Source of the DNA: Deltaproteobacteria bacterium | GTDB lineage: Bacteria > Myxococcota_A > Polyangia > Polyangiales > Ga0077539 | DNA length: 64,000 nucleotides | Assembly (NCBI GenBank): GCA_016218725.1 | Contig: JACRDB010000063.1 | Location: 62,001 to 126,000 of the forward strand | Reading direction: 5' to 3' | Part shown: positions 42,198-54,008 of the stretch, piece by piece | How positions within the stretch are numbered: position 1 is the first letter of the stretch | How the letters are laid out: each line of letters starts with the position of its first letter | Notes under the pieces: generated by a model | Seen by the model: the letters and a program-made list of their open reading frames with translations, nothing else | Databases searched by the model: none | Told to the model about the DNA's origin: nothing | Program-made: the position numbers and the translations under genes

Positions 42198-45100
42198 GTG
42201 CTCCTCCCCGGGCAGCTCATCGCCGGGCGCTACTTCCTGGAGGAGGTCCTCGGCCACGGCGGCATGGCCACCGTGTGGCGCGCGACGGACACGCTGGAAG
42301 GCGGCGCCGTGGCGCTCAAGGTGCTGTCCCTCCCGGGGGATTCCCTCGGACGCTTCGAGCGGGAGGTCAAGGCCCTGGCGGCGCTCTCGCACCCCAACGT
42401 GGTGCGCTACCTGGACCACGGGACGCTCCCCGCGGGGATGGCCTGGATCGCCATGGAGTGGCTCCGCGGCGAGGACCTCCAGGAGCGGCTCTTCCGCGGC
42501 GCCCTCACCGTGGAGGAGACGCTCACCCTCGCGAAGCCCGTGGCGCGCGCGCTGGTGTACCTCCACGCGCGGGGGCTGGTGCACCGGGACCTGAAGCCCG
42601 CCAATCACTTCCTCCCGGACGGGGACCTCGCCAGGGTGCGCGTGCTGGACTTCGGCCTCGTGCGGCCGCTGCACGAGCGCGGCGGGCTCACCCAGGACGG
42701 TGCGCTCATGGGCACGCCCGGGTACATGGCCCCGGAGCAGGCGCGGGGGAGCCTCGACGTGGACGCCCGCGCGGACGTGTGGGCCTTCGGGAGCGTGCTC
42801 TTCGAGTGCCTCTCGGGGCGGGAGCTCTTCCCCGACCGGAACTACACCGTGGTGCTCGCCCGGGTGCTCTTCGAAGACCCCCCGAGGCTGGCGTCGGTGT
42901 GGCCCGAGGCGCCTGCGGCCCTCGACGAGCTCATCGCGTCCATGGTCGAGCGAGACCCGGACCAGCGCCCGCGCGACGGCGGAGACGTCCTGCGCGCGCT
43001 CGAAGGCCTCAAGGTCACCCAGCCCGGCCCCGGCGCCCCGCGCGCCGCGGCCGGCGGCCTCGGCACCGACGAGCAGCGCGTGCTCAACGTGATCGTCGGG
43101 ATGCCCGCCTCCGTCGGCCGCCAGGCCCCGCCGCCCGGGGCCGACCTGGACCGCACCTTCCCCACGGACGTCTACAGCACGCTCCAGGCCACGGTGAAGT
43201 CCTACGGAGGCCGCCTGGAGGCGCTGCTGGATGGCTCCCTGGTGGTGGGCATCCCCGGGCCTCCTGGCGCCGTGGCCACGGACCAGGCCGCCCTGGCCGC
43301 CCGCTGCGCCCTGGCCCTCTCGGACCTGGTCCCGTCGCTCCCGCTCGCGCTGGCCACCGGACGCGGGCGCTTCTTCGGCTCCTGGCCCATTGGTGAAGTG
43401 CTCGACCGCGCCACGGCCCTCCTGCGCGCCGCGCCCCCGGACACGGCGCCGCGGGGCGTTCGCATCGACCGCCTGACGGCCACGCTCCTGACGGGGCGCT
43501 TCGGCGTCGCCCTCGGGTCCGACGGGGCGCCGCTCCTGGTGGGCTCGCGGCACCACACCGAGCGCACCTCTCTCACCCCCGCGCCGGTGGAGTTCGTCGG
43601 GAGGGAGCGAGAGCTGCGCACGCTCACGCTCCTGGCCGAGGAGAGCGCCGCCGAGCCCCTGGCCCGGCCCGTGCTGGTCACCGGCAGCGCGGGCCTCGGC
43701 AAGAGCCGCCTTCGGCTGGAGCTCCTGGCGAGCCTCTACGCCAGGGACACCCGCGTGCTCACGGCCCGCGCCGACCCCCTCCGCAGCGGCAGCCCCCGGG
43801 GCCTCGCCGCCGCCCTGGTGCGCGACGCCGCGGGCCTCCGCGAGAGCGACTCCGCCGAGGTGCGGGAGAGGACCCTGCGCACACAGGTCGGGAAGTTCCT
43901 TACAGCACCCGATAGGGAGCTGGTGCTGGCGTTTCTTGGCGAGCTGGTGGACACGCCCCTGGAACCCGCGGGGAACGCCGTACTGGCCGCGCGGAGGGAC
44001 CGGCGGCTCTTGTCCGAGAGGCTCCAGGCGGCCTTCGTGGCGTGGCTGCGGGCCGAGTGCGCCCGGGGGCCCGTGGCGCTGGTGCTGGAGGACCTGCACT
44101 GGGCCGACGCGGTGAGCGTGCGCTGGCTCGACGCGGCGCTGGAGGCGCTGGAGGCGCGGCCCCTGTTCGTACTGGCGCTCTCGCGGCCGGAGGTGCACGA
44201 GCGCTTCCCGAACCTCTGGGCGTCGCGGGGCGTGCAGGAGCTCCGCCTCGGGAGGCTCACCCGCAAGGCCTGCGAGCGCATGGTGACGGAGCTCCTGGGG
44301 CCGCTGGCGCCGGACGCCCTCCTGGAGCGGCTGGTCTCCCAGGCCGACGGGCACCCGTTCTACCTGGAGGAGCTGTGCCGCGCGGTGCGCGAGGGCCGCG
44401 AGGACGCGCTCCCCGCGTCGGTGCTGGCGATGACCGAGGCGATGCTCCTGGCGGTGGAGCCCGAGGGGCGCCAGGTCCTGCGCGCCGCGAGCCTCCTCGG
44501 GCTGACCTTCTGGCGCGGAGCCCTGGTGGCGCTCCTGAGCGGCGCCGCGGGCGTGGTAGACGACCAGCTCACGACGCTCTGCGCCCGGGGCCTGGTGCTG
44601 CGGTCCGGCGGCGGGCGCTTCGCCGAGGAGCCCGAGTACGGCTTCCGCCACGCGCTGCTCCGGGAGGCGGCGTACGCGACGCTCACGGCGGAGGACCGGG
44701 CCCTCGGGCACCGCCTCGCGGCGGAGTGGCTGGAGCGCCAGGGCGAGACCGACGCCACGCTCATTTCCACGCACCTCATGACCTCGGACACGCGCGAGCG
44801 GGCCATCCCGTGGCTCCTCCGCGCCGCGAGCCAGTGCCTTGGCGGCAACGACCTGGACGGGGCCCTGGCGCGCACGGCCCAGGCCGAGGCCCTCGGGGCT
44901 TCGGGGCCCACGCTGGGCGCCCTGCGCCTCCTGGAGGCGGACATCCACGACTGGAGGGGCGCCGTGGCGGACACCGCCCGCTGCGCCACGGACGCCTGGA
45001 GGCTCCTGCCGTATGGCAGCGCCGAGTGGTTCGACGCCGCGGGGATGCTCGCCGTGGTGGCCGCGCGGCTCGTGAAGGAGGGCCTCCTGGCGGAGCTCGA

Positions 45101-46076
45101 CGAGTCCCTCCGGGCGGCCCTGGAGCAGCGCGAGCCGGGCCCCGAGGTGCTGGGCCTGGTGCGCGCGGTGGCGCCGCTCTTCCACGTGGGGCGCTACCCC
45201 CTGGCGCAGGTGCTCCTGGAGCGCCTGGAGGCGGTGTACGCCCGGGGCCTCTGCCAGGACGCGGGCGTGTGGCCCAGGCTCTGCGCCGCCCGCGCCCTCA
45301 AGGCCCTGGTGGACGGCGACCCGGGGGCCTACCGCGACCACATCGCGCTGGCGATGGAGGGCTTCGCGGCCCTCGGGGACGAGCGCACGGCGCTCCTCCA
45401 GCGCAACAACCTCGGCTACGCCCACGTGCTCCTCGGGGACTGGCGCGCCGCCGAAGGCGCGCTGCGCACATCCATGGAGCGCGGCCGCGCCGCGGGGCTC
45501 GTGCGCGTGGTGGGCGTCGCCCAGCACAACCTCGGCCTCGCCCTGGCGAGGCTCGGGCGCTTCGACGAGGCCGAGGCCCTGGAGCGCGAGGCCCTGGCCA
45601 CCTTCGAGCGCCTCGGAGACCAACGCCTGATGGCCGGGTGCACGCTCTACCTCGCGCTGATCCTCGGAGCCCGGGGCGCCTACGAGGCCGCCGTGGCCTG
45701 CGCGCGGGAGGCCGTGGCGCTCTACCGGGACAGCCTGCCGAACCGGGCCTTCTGCCTCGCCGCCCTGGCCGACGCCCTCCTGGCCGCGGGCCAGGCCCCC
45801 GAGGCCCTCTTGCGCGTCGAGGAGGCCTGGAGCGTCCTCCAGGACCTCGGCGGCATGGAGGAAGGGGAGGCGCTCTTGAGGGTCGTGCGGGCCCGCTGCC
45901 TCCACGCCGCGGGGCGCCGTGAAGAGGCCCTGGCCGCGGTGCTCGATGCGCAGACGGTGCTCGAAGCCCGCGCCGCGAAGATCGCCGCGCCGGAGGTGCG
46001 CGCGCTCTTTCTCTCCGGGCACCCGGAGCACGTTGCCACGCTCCACCTGGCAGGTGTGTGGAGGACCGACCTGTAG
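42198..46076 (+). CDS. Ser/Thr kinase - cyclase-like - AAA ATPase - TPR signalling protein
   Basis: 1292 residues from a GTG one base after tldE. Kinase domain about 10-270, with GHGGMATVW loop, Lys41, HRDLKPAN (129-136), DFG at 151 and YMAPEQ. A degraded nucleotide-cyclase-like region covers about 285-450, followed by an AAA_16-type ATPase opening with FVGRERELRTL and Walker A TGSAGLGKS (about 496-504). The rest (about 800-1290) is helical repeats of TPR type (e.g. NNLGYAHVLLGDWRAAEGAL). This architecture is common in myxobacteria. Its coupling to tldE suggests a link with proteolysis or peptide maturation, which is inference. Confidence 0.9.
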   Translation: MLLPGQLIAGRYFLEEVLGHGGMATVWRATDTLEGGAVALKVLSLPGDSLGRFEREVKALAALSHPNVVRYLDHGTLPAGMAWIAMEWLRGEDLQERLFRGALTVEETLTLAKPVARALVYLHARGLVHRDLKPANHFLPDGDLARVRVLDFGLVRPLHERGGLTQDGALMGTPGYMAPEQARGSLDVDARADVWAFGSVLFECLSGRELFPDRNYTVVLARVLFEDPPRLASVWPEAPAALDELIASMVERDPDQRPRDGGDVLRALEGLKVTQPGPGAPRAAAGGLGTDEQRVLNVIVGMPASVGRQAPPPGADLDRTFPTDVYSTLQATVKSYGGRLEALLDGSLVVGIPGPPGAVATDQAALAARCALALSDLVPSLPLALATGRGRFFGSWPIGEVLDRATALLRAAPPDTAPRGVRIDRLTATLLTGRFGVALGSDGAPLLVGSRHHTERTSLTPAPVEFVGRERELRTLTLLAEESAAEPLARPVLVTGSAGLGKSRLRLELLASLYARDTRVLTARADPLRSGSPRGLAAALVRDAAGLRESDSAEVRERTLRTQVGKFLTAPDRELVLAFLGELVDTPLEPAGNAVLAARRDRRLLSERLQAAFVAWLRAECARGPVALVLEDLHWADAVSVRWLDAALEALEARPLFVLALSRPEVHERFPNLWASRGVQELRLGRLTRKACERMVTELLGPLAPDALLERLVSQADGHPFYLEELCRAVREGREDALPASVLAMTEAMLLAVEPEGRQVLRAASLLGLTFWRGALVALLSGAAGVVDDQLTTLCARGLVLRSGGGRFAEEPEYGFRHALLREAAYATLTAEDRALGHRLAAEWLERQGETDATLISTHLMTSDTRERAIPWLLRAASQCLGGNDLDGALARTAQAEALGASGPTLGALRLLEADIHDWRGAVADTARCATDAWRLLPYGSAEWFDAAGMLAVVAARLVKEGLLAELDESLRAALEQREPGPEVLGLVRAVAPLFHVGRYPLAQVLLERLEAVYARGLCQDAGVWPRLCAARALKALVDGDPGAYRDHIALAMEGFAALGDERTALLQRNNLGYAHVLLGDWRAAEGALRTSMERGRAAGLVRVVGVAQHNLGLALARLGRFDEAEALEREALATFERLGDQRLMAGCTLYLALILGARGAYEAAVACAREAVALYRDSLPNRAFCLAALADALLAAGQAPEALLRVEEAWSVLQDLGGMEEGEALLRVVRARCLHAAGRREEALAAVLDAQTVLEARAAKIAAPEVRALFLSGHPEHVATLHLAGVWRTDL

Positions 46077-46089
46077 GGTATTGTCGGGA
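46072..46089. repeat. TGTAGGG decamer repeat at the 3' end of the kinase gene
   Basis: TGTAGGGTATTGTCGGGA is identical over 18 bases to 37972-37989. It overlaps the kinase stop TAG and runs into the 22-base gap before the convergent dehydrogenase. Confidence 0.6.
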
Positions 46090-46098
46090 GAGGTGCGC

Positions 46099-48999
<2,901 letters not shown>

Positions 49000-49121
49000 C
49001 CCCCGCTCGGTAGCACTTCGCGCGCCTGAAATCACCGCCCGTGCGTTGACGCGCTGCGCCACGGCCACGGCTTGACGCGGGCGCGGCCCGCGCGGTACGC
49101 GAAGGGGGCATTGGAGGCGCC

Positions 49122-50168
49122 ATGCACGGAGGTCGTCGGGGTGCAGGGGGAGCGCGGGCGACGGCGCTCCTTGGGGTGTTGTGCGCGGGGTGCTCCTCGC
49201 CGGGCGTGGTCCCCACGGGGGACGCCGGGGACGCGCTGACGGCGCTTCGGGACACGACGGCGGGAGGCGACCCTTGCGCCCCCGGCTGCGACGCCGGGGT
49301 GGACGCAGCAGTGGACGGCCCACGCGCTCCGGACGCCCCAGGCGACGCGCTGGACGCCAGGGTGGAGGCGCCGGACGCTCCGCCCTCGGACCTCGCCGCG
49401 GAGGCGGAGGCGCCGCCGCCGCCACCACCGCCGCCGATGGCGCCGAGGCCCGCGGTCGGGGCCAGCTGGCACATTGACCTGGAGGCGCCGGTGGACACCT
49501 CGGTGCGGGCGGACTGGTACGACGTGGACCTGTTCGACAGCGCGGAGGCCGTGGCGGGCCCGCTCCATGCGCGCGGGGCGCGGGTGGTGTGCTACTTCAG
49601 CGCCGGGAGCAGCGAGGACTGGCGGCCGGACTTCGCGATGTTCCCCCGGTCGGCGCTGGGCGCTCCCCTGGACGGCTGGTCCGGGGAGCGCTGGCTGGAC
49701 GTGAGGGACGCCGGCGTACGGAGGGTGATGCAGGGGCGCCTGGACCTCGCGCGGCGCCGCGGGTGCGACGGGGTGGACCCGGACAACGTAGACGGGTACG
49801 CCAACGCCAGCGGCTTCGGGCTCCGCGCGGAGGACCAGCTGGAGTACAATCGCTGGCTGGCCTCGCAGGCCCACGCCCGGGGGCTCCTGGTGGGCCTCAA
49901 GAACGACGTGGAGCAGGTGCCGGCGCTCCTCGCGGACTTCGATTTCGCCGTCAACGAGAGCTGCTTCATGTTCAATGAGTGCGACGCCGTGGCGGCCTTC
50001 ACCCGCGGGGCCAGGGCCGTGCTGAGCATCGAGTATGGTGACGTCTCGGCGCTGTCCCGGTCGGTGTGCCCCAGGGCCTCGGCGCTGCGGTTCTTCACGA
50101 TCCTCCCCGGGGCCGACCGGCTGAACGGGTCGTACACCCGCTGCACCGACGGCGTGGCGGTTCGCTGA
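49122..50168 (+). CDS. GH114-like (polygalactosaminidase-type) lipoprotein
   Basis: 348 residues. Signal peptide with lipobox LCAGC, an Asp/Ala/Pro linker including a run of eight prolines, then a TIM-barrel-like domain with WHIDLEAPVD, GARVVCYFSAGSSEDWRPD, CDGVDPDNVDGY and FDFAVNESCFMFNEC, matching the TM1410/endo-alpha-1,4-polygalactosaminidase family. The Asp residues of VDPDNVDGY and Glu of NESCF are the likely active-site acids. Surface glycan or extracellular-matrix hydrolase. The start is given by the ATG with a matching signal sequence. It diverges from the GDH gene. Confidence 0.8.
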   Translation: MHGGRRGAGGARATALLGVLCAGCSSPGVVPTGDAGDALTALRDTTAGGDPCAPGCDAGVDAAVDGPRAPDAPGDALDARVEAPDAPPSDLAAEAEAPPPPPPPPMAPRPAVGASWHIDLEAPVDTSVRADWYDVDLFDSAEAVAGPLHARGARVVCYFSAGSSEDWRPDFAMFPRSALGAPLDGWSGERWLDVRDAGVRRVMQGRLDLARRRGCDGVDPDNVDGYANASGFGLRAEDQLEYNRWLASQAHARGLLVGLKNDVEQVPALLADFDFAVNESCFMFNECDAVAAFTRGARAVLSIEYGDVSALSRSVCPRASALRFFTILPGADRLNGSYTRCTDGVAVR

Positions 50169-50217
50169 ACCGTAGGTGTAGACTCCCGGAGGACACCCCA
50201 CAAAGGACCTTCGAGCG

Positions 50218-50475
50218 ATGGACGAACTCTCCCCTTGCGCGCACTGCAACCGTCATGTTCGCGGCGGAACCGAACGCTGCCCGTTCTGCCAGGAGAGCCT
50301 CTCCCCGTCCGCCGCGGGCGTCCGCTGCGGGGTGACCGTGGCCCTGGCCCTGGCCGCGGGGCTCTCCCTGGCGGCGTGCTATGGCGGTCCTCCGCACCCG
50401 CAGGGGTACTCCCCCCGCACCACCCCGCAGGGCGAGGGGACCCCCATGCAGGTGGCCTCCGACGGCGGGCGCTAG
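50218..50475 (+). CDS. small zinc-ribbon peptide with membrane/lipobox segment
   Basis: 85 residues. N-terminus has CAHC...CPFC, a four-Cys zinc ribbon, then a hydrophobic stretch (about 37-54) ending LSLAACYGG, which could be a membrane helix or a lipobox. A polar Gln/Pro/Gly tail follows. AAAGGA is about 10 bases before the ATG. Order of a cytosolic-type ribbon before an export-type signal is odd. It precedes the ABC genes by nine bases and may belong with them. Function unknown. Confidence 0.65.
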   Translation: MDELSPCAHCNRHVRGGTERCPFCQESLSPSAAGVRCGVTVALALAAGLSLAACYGGPPHPQGYSPRTTPQGEGTPMQVASDGGR

Positions 50476-50484
50476 CGCCAGCCC

Positions 50485-51219
50485 ATGGCGGCGGTGGTGC
50501 TCGAAGCGCGCGGCCTGGGGCGGCGCTACGGCGCCTTCGCGGCCCTGGAGGGCCTCGAACTCCAGCTCCACGCGGGGGAGGTCTTCGGCCTCCTCGGGCC
50601 CAACGGCGCGGGCAAGAGCACCACCCTGAACCTCTTCATGGGCTTCCTGCGGCCTTCCTCCGGCAGCGCCACGATCCTTGGCCATGACTGCACCCGGGAG
50701 GCCCACGAGGTCGCTCGGGTCACCGGGCACCTCCCGGAGGAGCTCACGCTCTTCGAGAACCTCACCGGCCGCGAGACCCTGTCCTTCGTGCTGGCCATGC
50801 GCGGGGACACCTCCCCCGCGCGCTGGAGCGCCGTGGAGGCCTCCATCGAACGCCTCGGTCTGGGCCGGGACCTCGACCAGCTCGTGGCGGGTTACTCCAT
50901 GGGCACGCGCAAGAAGCTCGCGCTCGTGCTGGCCCTGGCCCACGACCCGCAGGTGCTCCTCCTCGATGAGCCCACCAACGGCCTTGACCCCGTGGTCGCC
51001 CGAGAGGTGCGCGAGCTCCTCCAGACCCGCGCCCGCGAGGGCGCGCTGGTGGTGCTCTCCACGCACCTCCTGGAGGTCGCCGAGAGGCTCTGCCACCGCC
51101 TCGGGGTGCTGGTCCAGGGGCGCCTGAGGGCCCTCGGGACCCCCGAGGAGGTGCTCCGCCAGACCGGCAGGGCCACCCTGGAGGAGGCCTTCCTGGCGCT
51201 CTCCGGGACGCCCCCGTGA
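50485..51219 (+). CDS. ABC transporter ATP-binding protein
   Basis: 244 residues. Walker A GPNGAGKST (Lys44), Walker B LLLDEPTNGLDP, and H-loop STHLLE are intact. The signature motif is YSMGTRKKLAL in place of LSGGQ, as in NatA-like and YxlF-type exporters that carry separate permeases. The stop overlaps the GTG of the permease gene, so the two form an export complex. Cargo unknown; a role in peptide or lipid export, or in antibiotic resistance, is possible. Confidence 0.9.
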   Translation: MAAVVLEARGLGRRYGAFAALEGLELQLHAGEVFGLLGPNGAGKSTTLNLFMGFLRPSSGSATILGHDCTREAHEVARVTGHLPEELTLFENLTGRETLSFVLAMRGDTSPARWSAVEASIERLGLGRDLDQLVAGYSMGTRKKLALVLALAHDPQVLLLDEPTNGLDPVVAREVRELLQTRAREGALVVLSTHLLEVAERLCHRLGVLVQGRLRALGTPEEVLRQTGRATLEEAFLALSGTPP

Positions 51220-53423
51220 GGCGCCTCCAGGCTCTGCAGCTCGCGGCGGTGGCGCGCGTCGCGTGGCGGAGCACGGTGAACTCCATCGCCCGCCGCCAGG
51301 GCCGCGGCACCGCCCTCGCGCTCCCGCTCCTGGTGGCCTTCCTCGCCGTGCAGCTCGGGCGCTTCGGAGCCCGCGGCGCCCAGGGCATGCGCGCGGTGCT
51401 GGAGCGCTGCCCCCAGGACCGGGGCGTACACTACGCGGCCTGGTGGTGGCTCCTCCTGGCCGCGGCCCTGGTGGCGTTCAAGTACGTGCGCGCCGTGCCC
51501 GGCAGGGGCTCCCGCAGGGTCTTCGATCTGGTCCTGGTCCGGGCGCTGCCCGTAACCTCCGGCACCCGCGCGGCGTACGAGCTCCTGGACCATCACCTCG
51601 CCGCCACCGGGGTCCTGGCGCTGGTGTACCTGCCGCTCCTGTGGGGAACCCTGCGACACCAGCATGGCGTGTGGGTGTCCCTCGCGGGGACCGTGGGCGC
51701 GGGTCTGGCGGTGAACAGCCTGTGCGCGGGGGTGTCCTACGCGCTGGACCTTGGCGTGGCGCGTAGGCTCGAGGGTCGGGCCCTGGATCTCACCAGGGTG
51801 CTCTCGGGGCTGGTCACCGGCGCCGTGATGGGGATGCTCATCGCGTGGGGGCCCATCGCCGCGGGGGGGGCGCGCTCGCTCACCGTGGACCCTCGCGTGC
51901 CCGGGTGGTCCCGGTGGCTCCCGACGCGCCCCTGGGCGGCGCTGAGCCTGGCCCGCTCCGCGGAGGAGCTCCCGTCGGTGGTCGCCCTCGCGCTACCCGC
52001 GTTGGGGGTGCTGGCCCTGAGCGCCGCGGTGGCGCTTGCGTGGCTGCGGGCGCCGACGGACCTCTCGCTGGACGGCGCCCAGGGGCCGTCCCGGGGCGGG
52101 CGCTGGGAGCCGTCGCTCGCGCTCTGGAGGGCGGAGCTGCGGGCCCAGTGGCGTCAGGCGCCGTACCTGTTCCTGGCGCCCCCGGCGTTCCTGGGCTTCT
52201 TCGCCGTGCTGGCCCGGAGCGCCAGGAGGAACACCGGCGCGGACATGTCCCCGCTGGTGCTGTTCAGCCTGGAGGGGTGGGCCGTGCTGGTGCTCTCCAT
52301 CGCGCTGGCGGGCTCCGTGGCGCGACGCTGGCGGCGCACCCTCTGGCTCCTGCCCTCGGCGGGCGGCGACGCGAGGGTGGCGATCCGCGCGCTCTCGCGG
52401 CTCCACGCGCTCTTCCTGGTGCCCCTGGCGCTGACCCCGCTGTGGGTGCTCTGGCAGGCCCGGCAGCCCCCGTGGTGGTTCTACCCTCGGACCATCCTCG
52501 GGCATACGCTCACGCTGGCGCTCGGGCCGTGGCTGCTCACGGGCTCGGTGTTCCTTCAACTGGACCCCTCACCCGAGAGGCTCACGGGCTTGAGCCTCGG
52601 GGCCACGCTCGGGGTGATGCTCGCGGCCATGCCCTGCGCGGCGCTGGTGGTGCTCCTGCCCGCGCTGCCGCTCGCGACGTGGCTGGCGCTCCTCGGGATG
52701 CTCGGGCTCTTCGGCTGGGCCGTGGAGACCGCCGCGGCGGAGCGGCTGCGCCACGCCCGGGACGACGACGGCGACCCGCTCCACGCGCAGCGGGCGTGGC
52801 CCGCGCTCCGGGCCTTCGCCATGGCCCTGGGCGTGCAGACCCTGGTGACCGCGGCGCTGGACCTCCTGCCGGAGCTCTCGGACGCGGCGAAGCTCCTGCC
52901 GGGCTACGCGGCCTTCGCGGCGGTGCTCCTCCCGTGGTCCCTCCGCGCGCGCAGGGCGTACGCCCCGGCGACCACCTGGGGCGCCGCGCCCGCGCTGGCG
53001 CTGGGGGTGCTCGCGGGGGTCGCGAACTTCGCGCTGGCGTCGGGCTATGCGCGCGTCGTGAGCGGGCTCCAGGGCCCCGCCCGGGGGCCGATGACCGAGG
53101 CGCTGGCCCACGCTTCGGGAGCGGGCAGGGTCGCCCTGGTGCTCCTGGCGGCGCTCCTCGGGCCCCTCACCGAGGAGGCCTTCTTCCGGGGGTGGCTCCA
53201 GCCGGCCTTCGGGCTGGACCTCGGGGCGCGGCGTCGGTGGGCGGCGCTGCCCCTGACCGCGGTGGTGTTTTCGATGCTCCACGCGGGCGAGGCGTGGGCC
53301 CCGGCGCTGGTGGCCGGGCTCCTGGCGGGCGCGCTGCGGGCGCGCTCCGGGCGCCTTGGCCCCAGCGCCGCGATGCACGTCACCAACAACTCGCTTGCGA
53401 TGGCCTTCGCGCTCTCAGGGTGA
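51216..53423 (+). CDS. ABC permease fused to a CPBP (CAAX-type) membrane protease
   Basis: 735 residues from a GTG. About 14-16 hydrophobic segments. The first 500 residues form a permease-like module without a recognisable family motif. The C-terminal 190 residues are a CPBP-family intramembrane protease: TEEAFFRGW (Glu653, Glu654, Arg658), FSMLHAGEAW and AAMHVTNNS contain all active-site motifs. Fused permease-protease ABC pairs of this kind are known from NatB-like exporters. A processing-and-export role is inferred. No substrate gene recognised. Confidence 0.82.
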   Translation: MRRLQALQLAAVARVAWRSTVNSIARRQGRGTALALPLLVAFLAVQLGRFGARGAQGMRAVLERCPQDRGVHYAAWWWLLLAAALVAFKYVRAVPGRGSRRVFDLVLVRALPVTSGTRAAYELLDHHLAATGVLALVYLPLLWGTLRHQHGVWVSLAGTVGAGLAVNSLCAGVSYALDLGVARRLEGRALDLTRVLSGLVTGAVMGMLIAWGPIAAGGARSLTVDPRVPGWSRWLPTRPWAALSLARSAEELPSVVALALPALGVLALSAAVALAWLRAPTDLSLDGAQGPSRGGRWEPSLALWRAELRAQWRQAPYLFLAPPAFLGFFAVLARSARRNTGADMSPLVLFSLEGWAVLVLSIALAGSVARRWRRTLWLLPSAGGDARVAIRALSRLHALFLVPLALTPLWVLWQARQPPWWFYPRTILGHTLTLALGPWLLTGSVFLQLDPSPERLTGLSLGATLGVMLAAMPCAALVVLLPALPLATWLALLGMLGLFGWAVETAAAERLRHARDDDGDPLHAQRAWPALRAFAMALGVQTLVTAALDLLPELSDAAKLLPGYAAFAAVLLPWSLRARRAYAPATTWGAAPALALGVLAGVANFALASGYARVVSGLQGPARGPMTEALAHASGAGRVALVLLAALLGPLTEEAFFRGWLQPAFGLDLGARRRWAALPLTAVVFSMLHAGEAWAPALVAGLLAGALRARSGRLGPSAAMHVTNNSLAMAFALSG

Positions 53424-53494
53424 GCCGCGCGGCGCGGGGACGGTCCCAGGGGTGCAGTCTCAGAACGCAAGAGCGCCCCCCGGGCAAGAGAGCC

Positions 53495-53944
53495 TTAGCG
53501 TCCGCGCACCGGTCCGTGGGCGCGCCACTCGACCATCAGGCAGCGGTCCTGCACGACGGAGATCCCCGCGGCCACCATGGCCTGGACAAAGGCATCGCTC
53601 CGGAGACCGGTCTGGAGCCACACCGCCCTCGGCCGCAGCGCCACCAGGTCGTCAAGGTGCGCGGGCAGGTCCCGGGCCCGACGGAACACGTCCACGAGGT
53701 CGATCGGCTTGGGCACCGCCCGCAGCGACCGAACCACCGGCCTCCCCAGGATGGTCGTCACCTCGGGCTCGTAGACGGGCACCGGGATGACCTCCACTCC
53801 GAAGCCCGCCAGCGCCGCGGCCACGTAGTGCGCCGGTCTATCCGCGAAGGCCTCGGACCGCACCCCCAGGACCGCCACCCGACGGACGCCCGCGAGGAGC
53901 TCCCGGAGCTCCTCGGGGCTGCTCAGCTCTCGCGCGGTGTGCAT
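53495..53944 (-). CDS. CoA-binding domain protein (YccU-like)
   Basis: 149 residues from ATG 53944. Rossmann-type CoA-binding fold: VAVLGVRSEAFADRPAHYVAAAL, VEVIPVPVYEP, VVRSLRAVPKPIDLVDVFRR, VWLQTGLRSDAF and GISVVQDRCLMVEW. The stand-alone family is thought to bind CoA or a succinyl-CoA-like ligand, with a conserved Cys in DRCLMVEW. No catalytic role is known for most members. It follows the histidine phosphatase gene on the same strand, 64 bases apart. Confidence 0.85.
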   Translation of the reverse strand: MHTARELSSPEELRELLAGVRRVAVLGVRSEAFADRPAHYVAAALAGFGVEVIPVPVYEPEVTTILGRPVVRSLRAVPKPIDLVDVFRRARDLPAHLDDLVALRPRAVWLQTGLRSDAFVQAMVAAGISVVQDRCLMVEWRAHGPVRGR

Positions 53945-54008
53945 GGGGTGAGCATGCACCGTCCGCCCCGCGAGCGCACCGTCGCCCTCGCGTCCCACGG
54001 CCGTCGGG

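Noticed and set aside
43906..43925. Further TGTAGGG decamers inside the kinase-AAA gene
   Set aside because: Reverse-strand match to the decamer pair is only partial (about 14 of 20), too weak to count.
53424..53494. Terminator hairpin between the CPBP fusion and the CoA-binding gene
   Set aside because: Only GGGAC-G-GTCCC with a one-base loop was found, which cannot form a stable hairpin.
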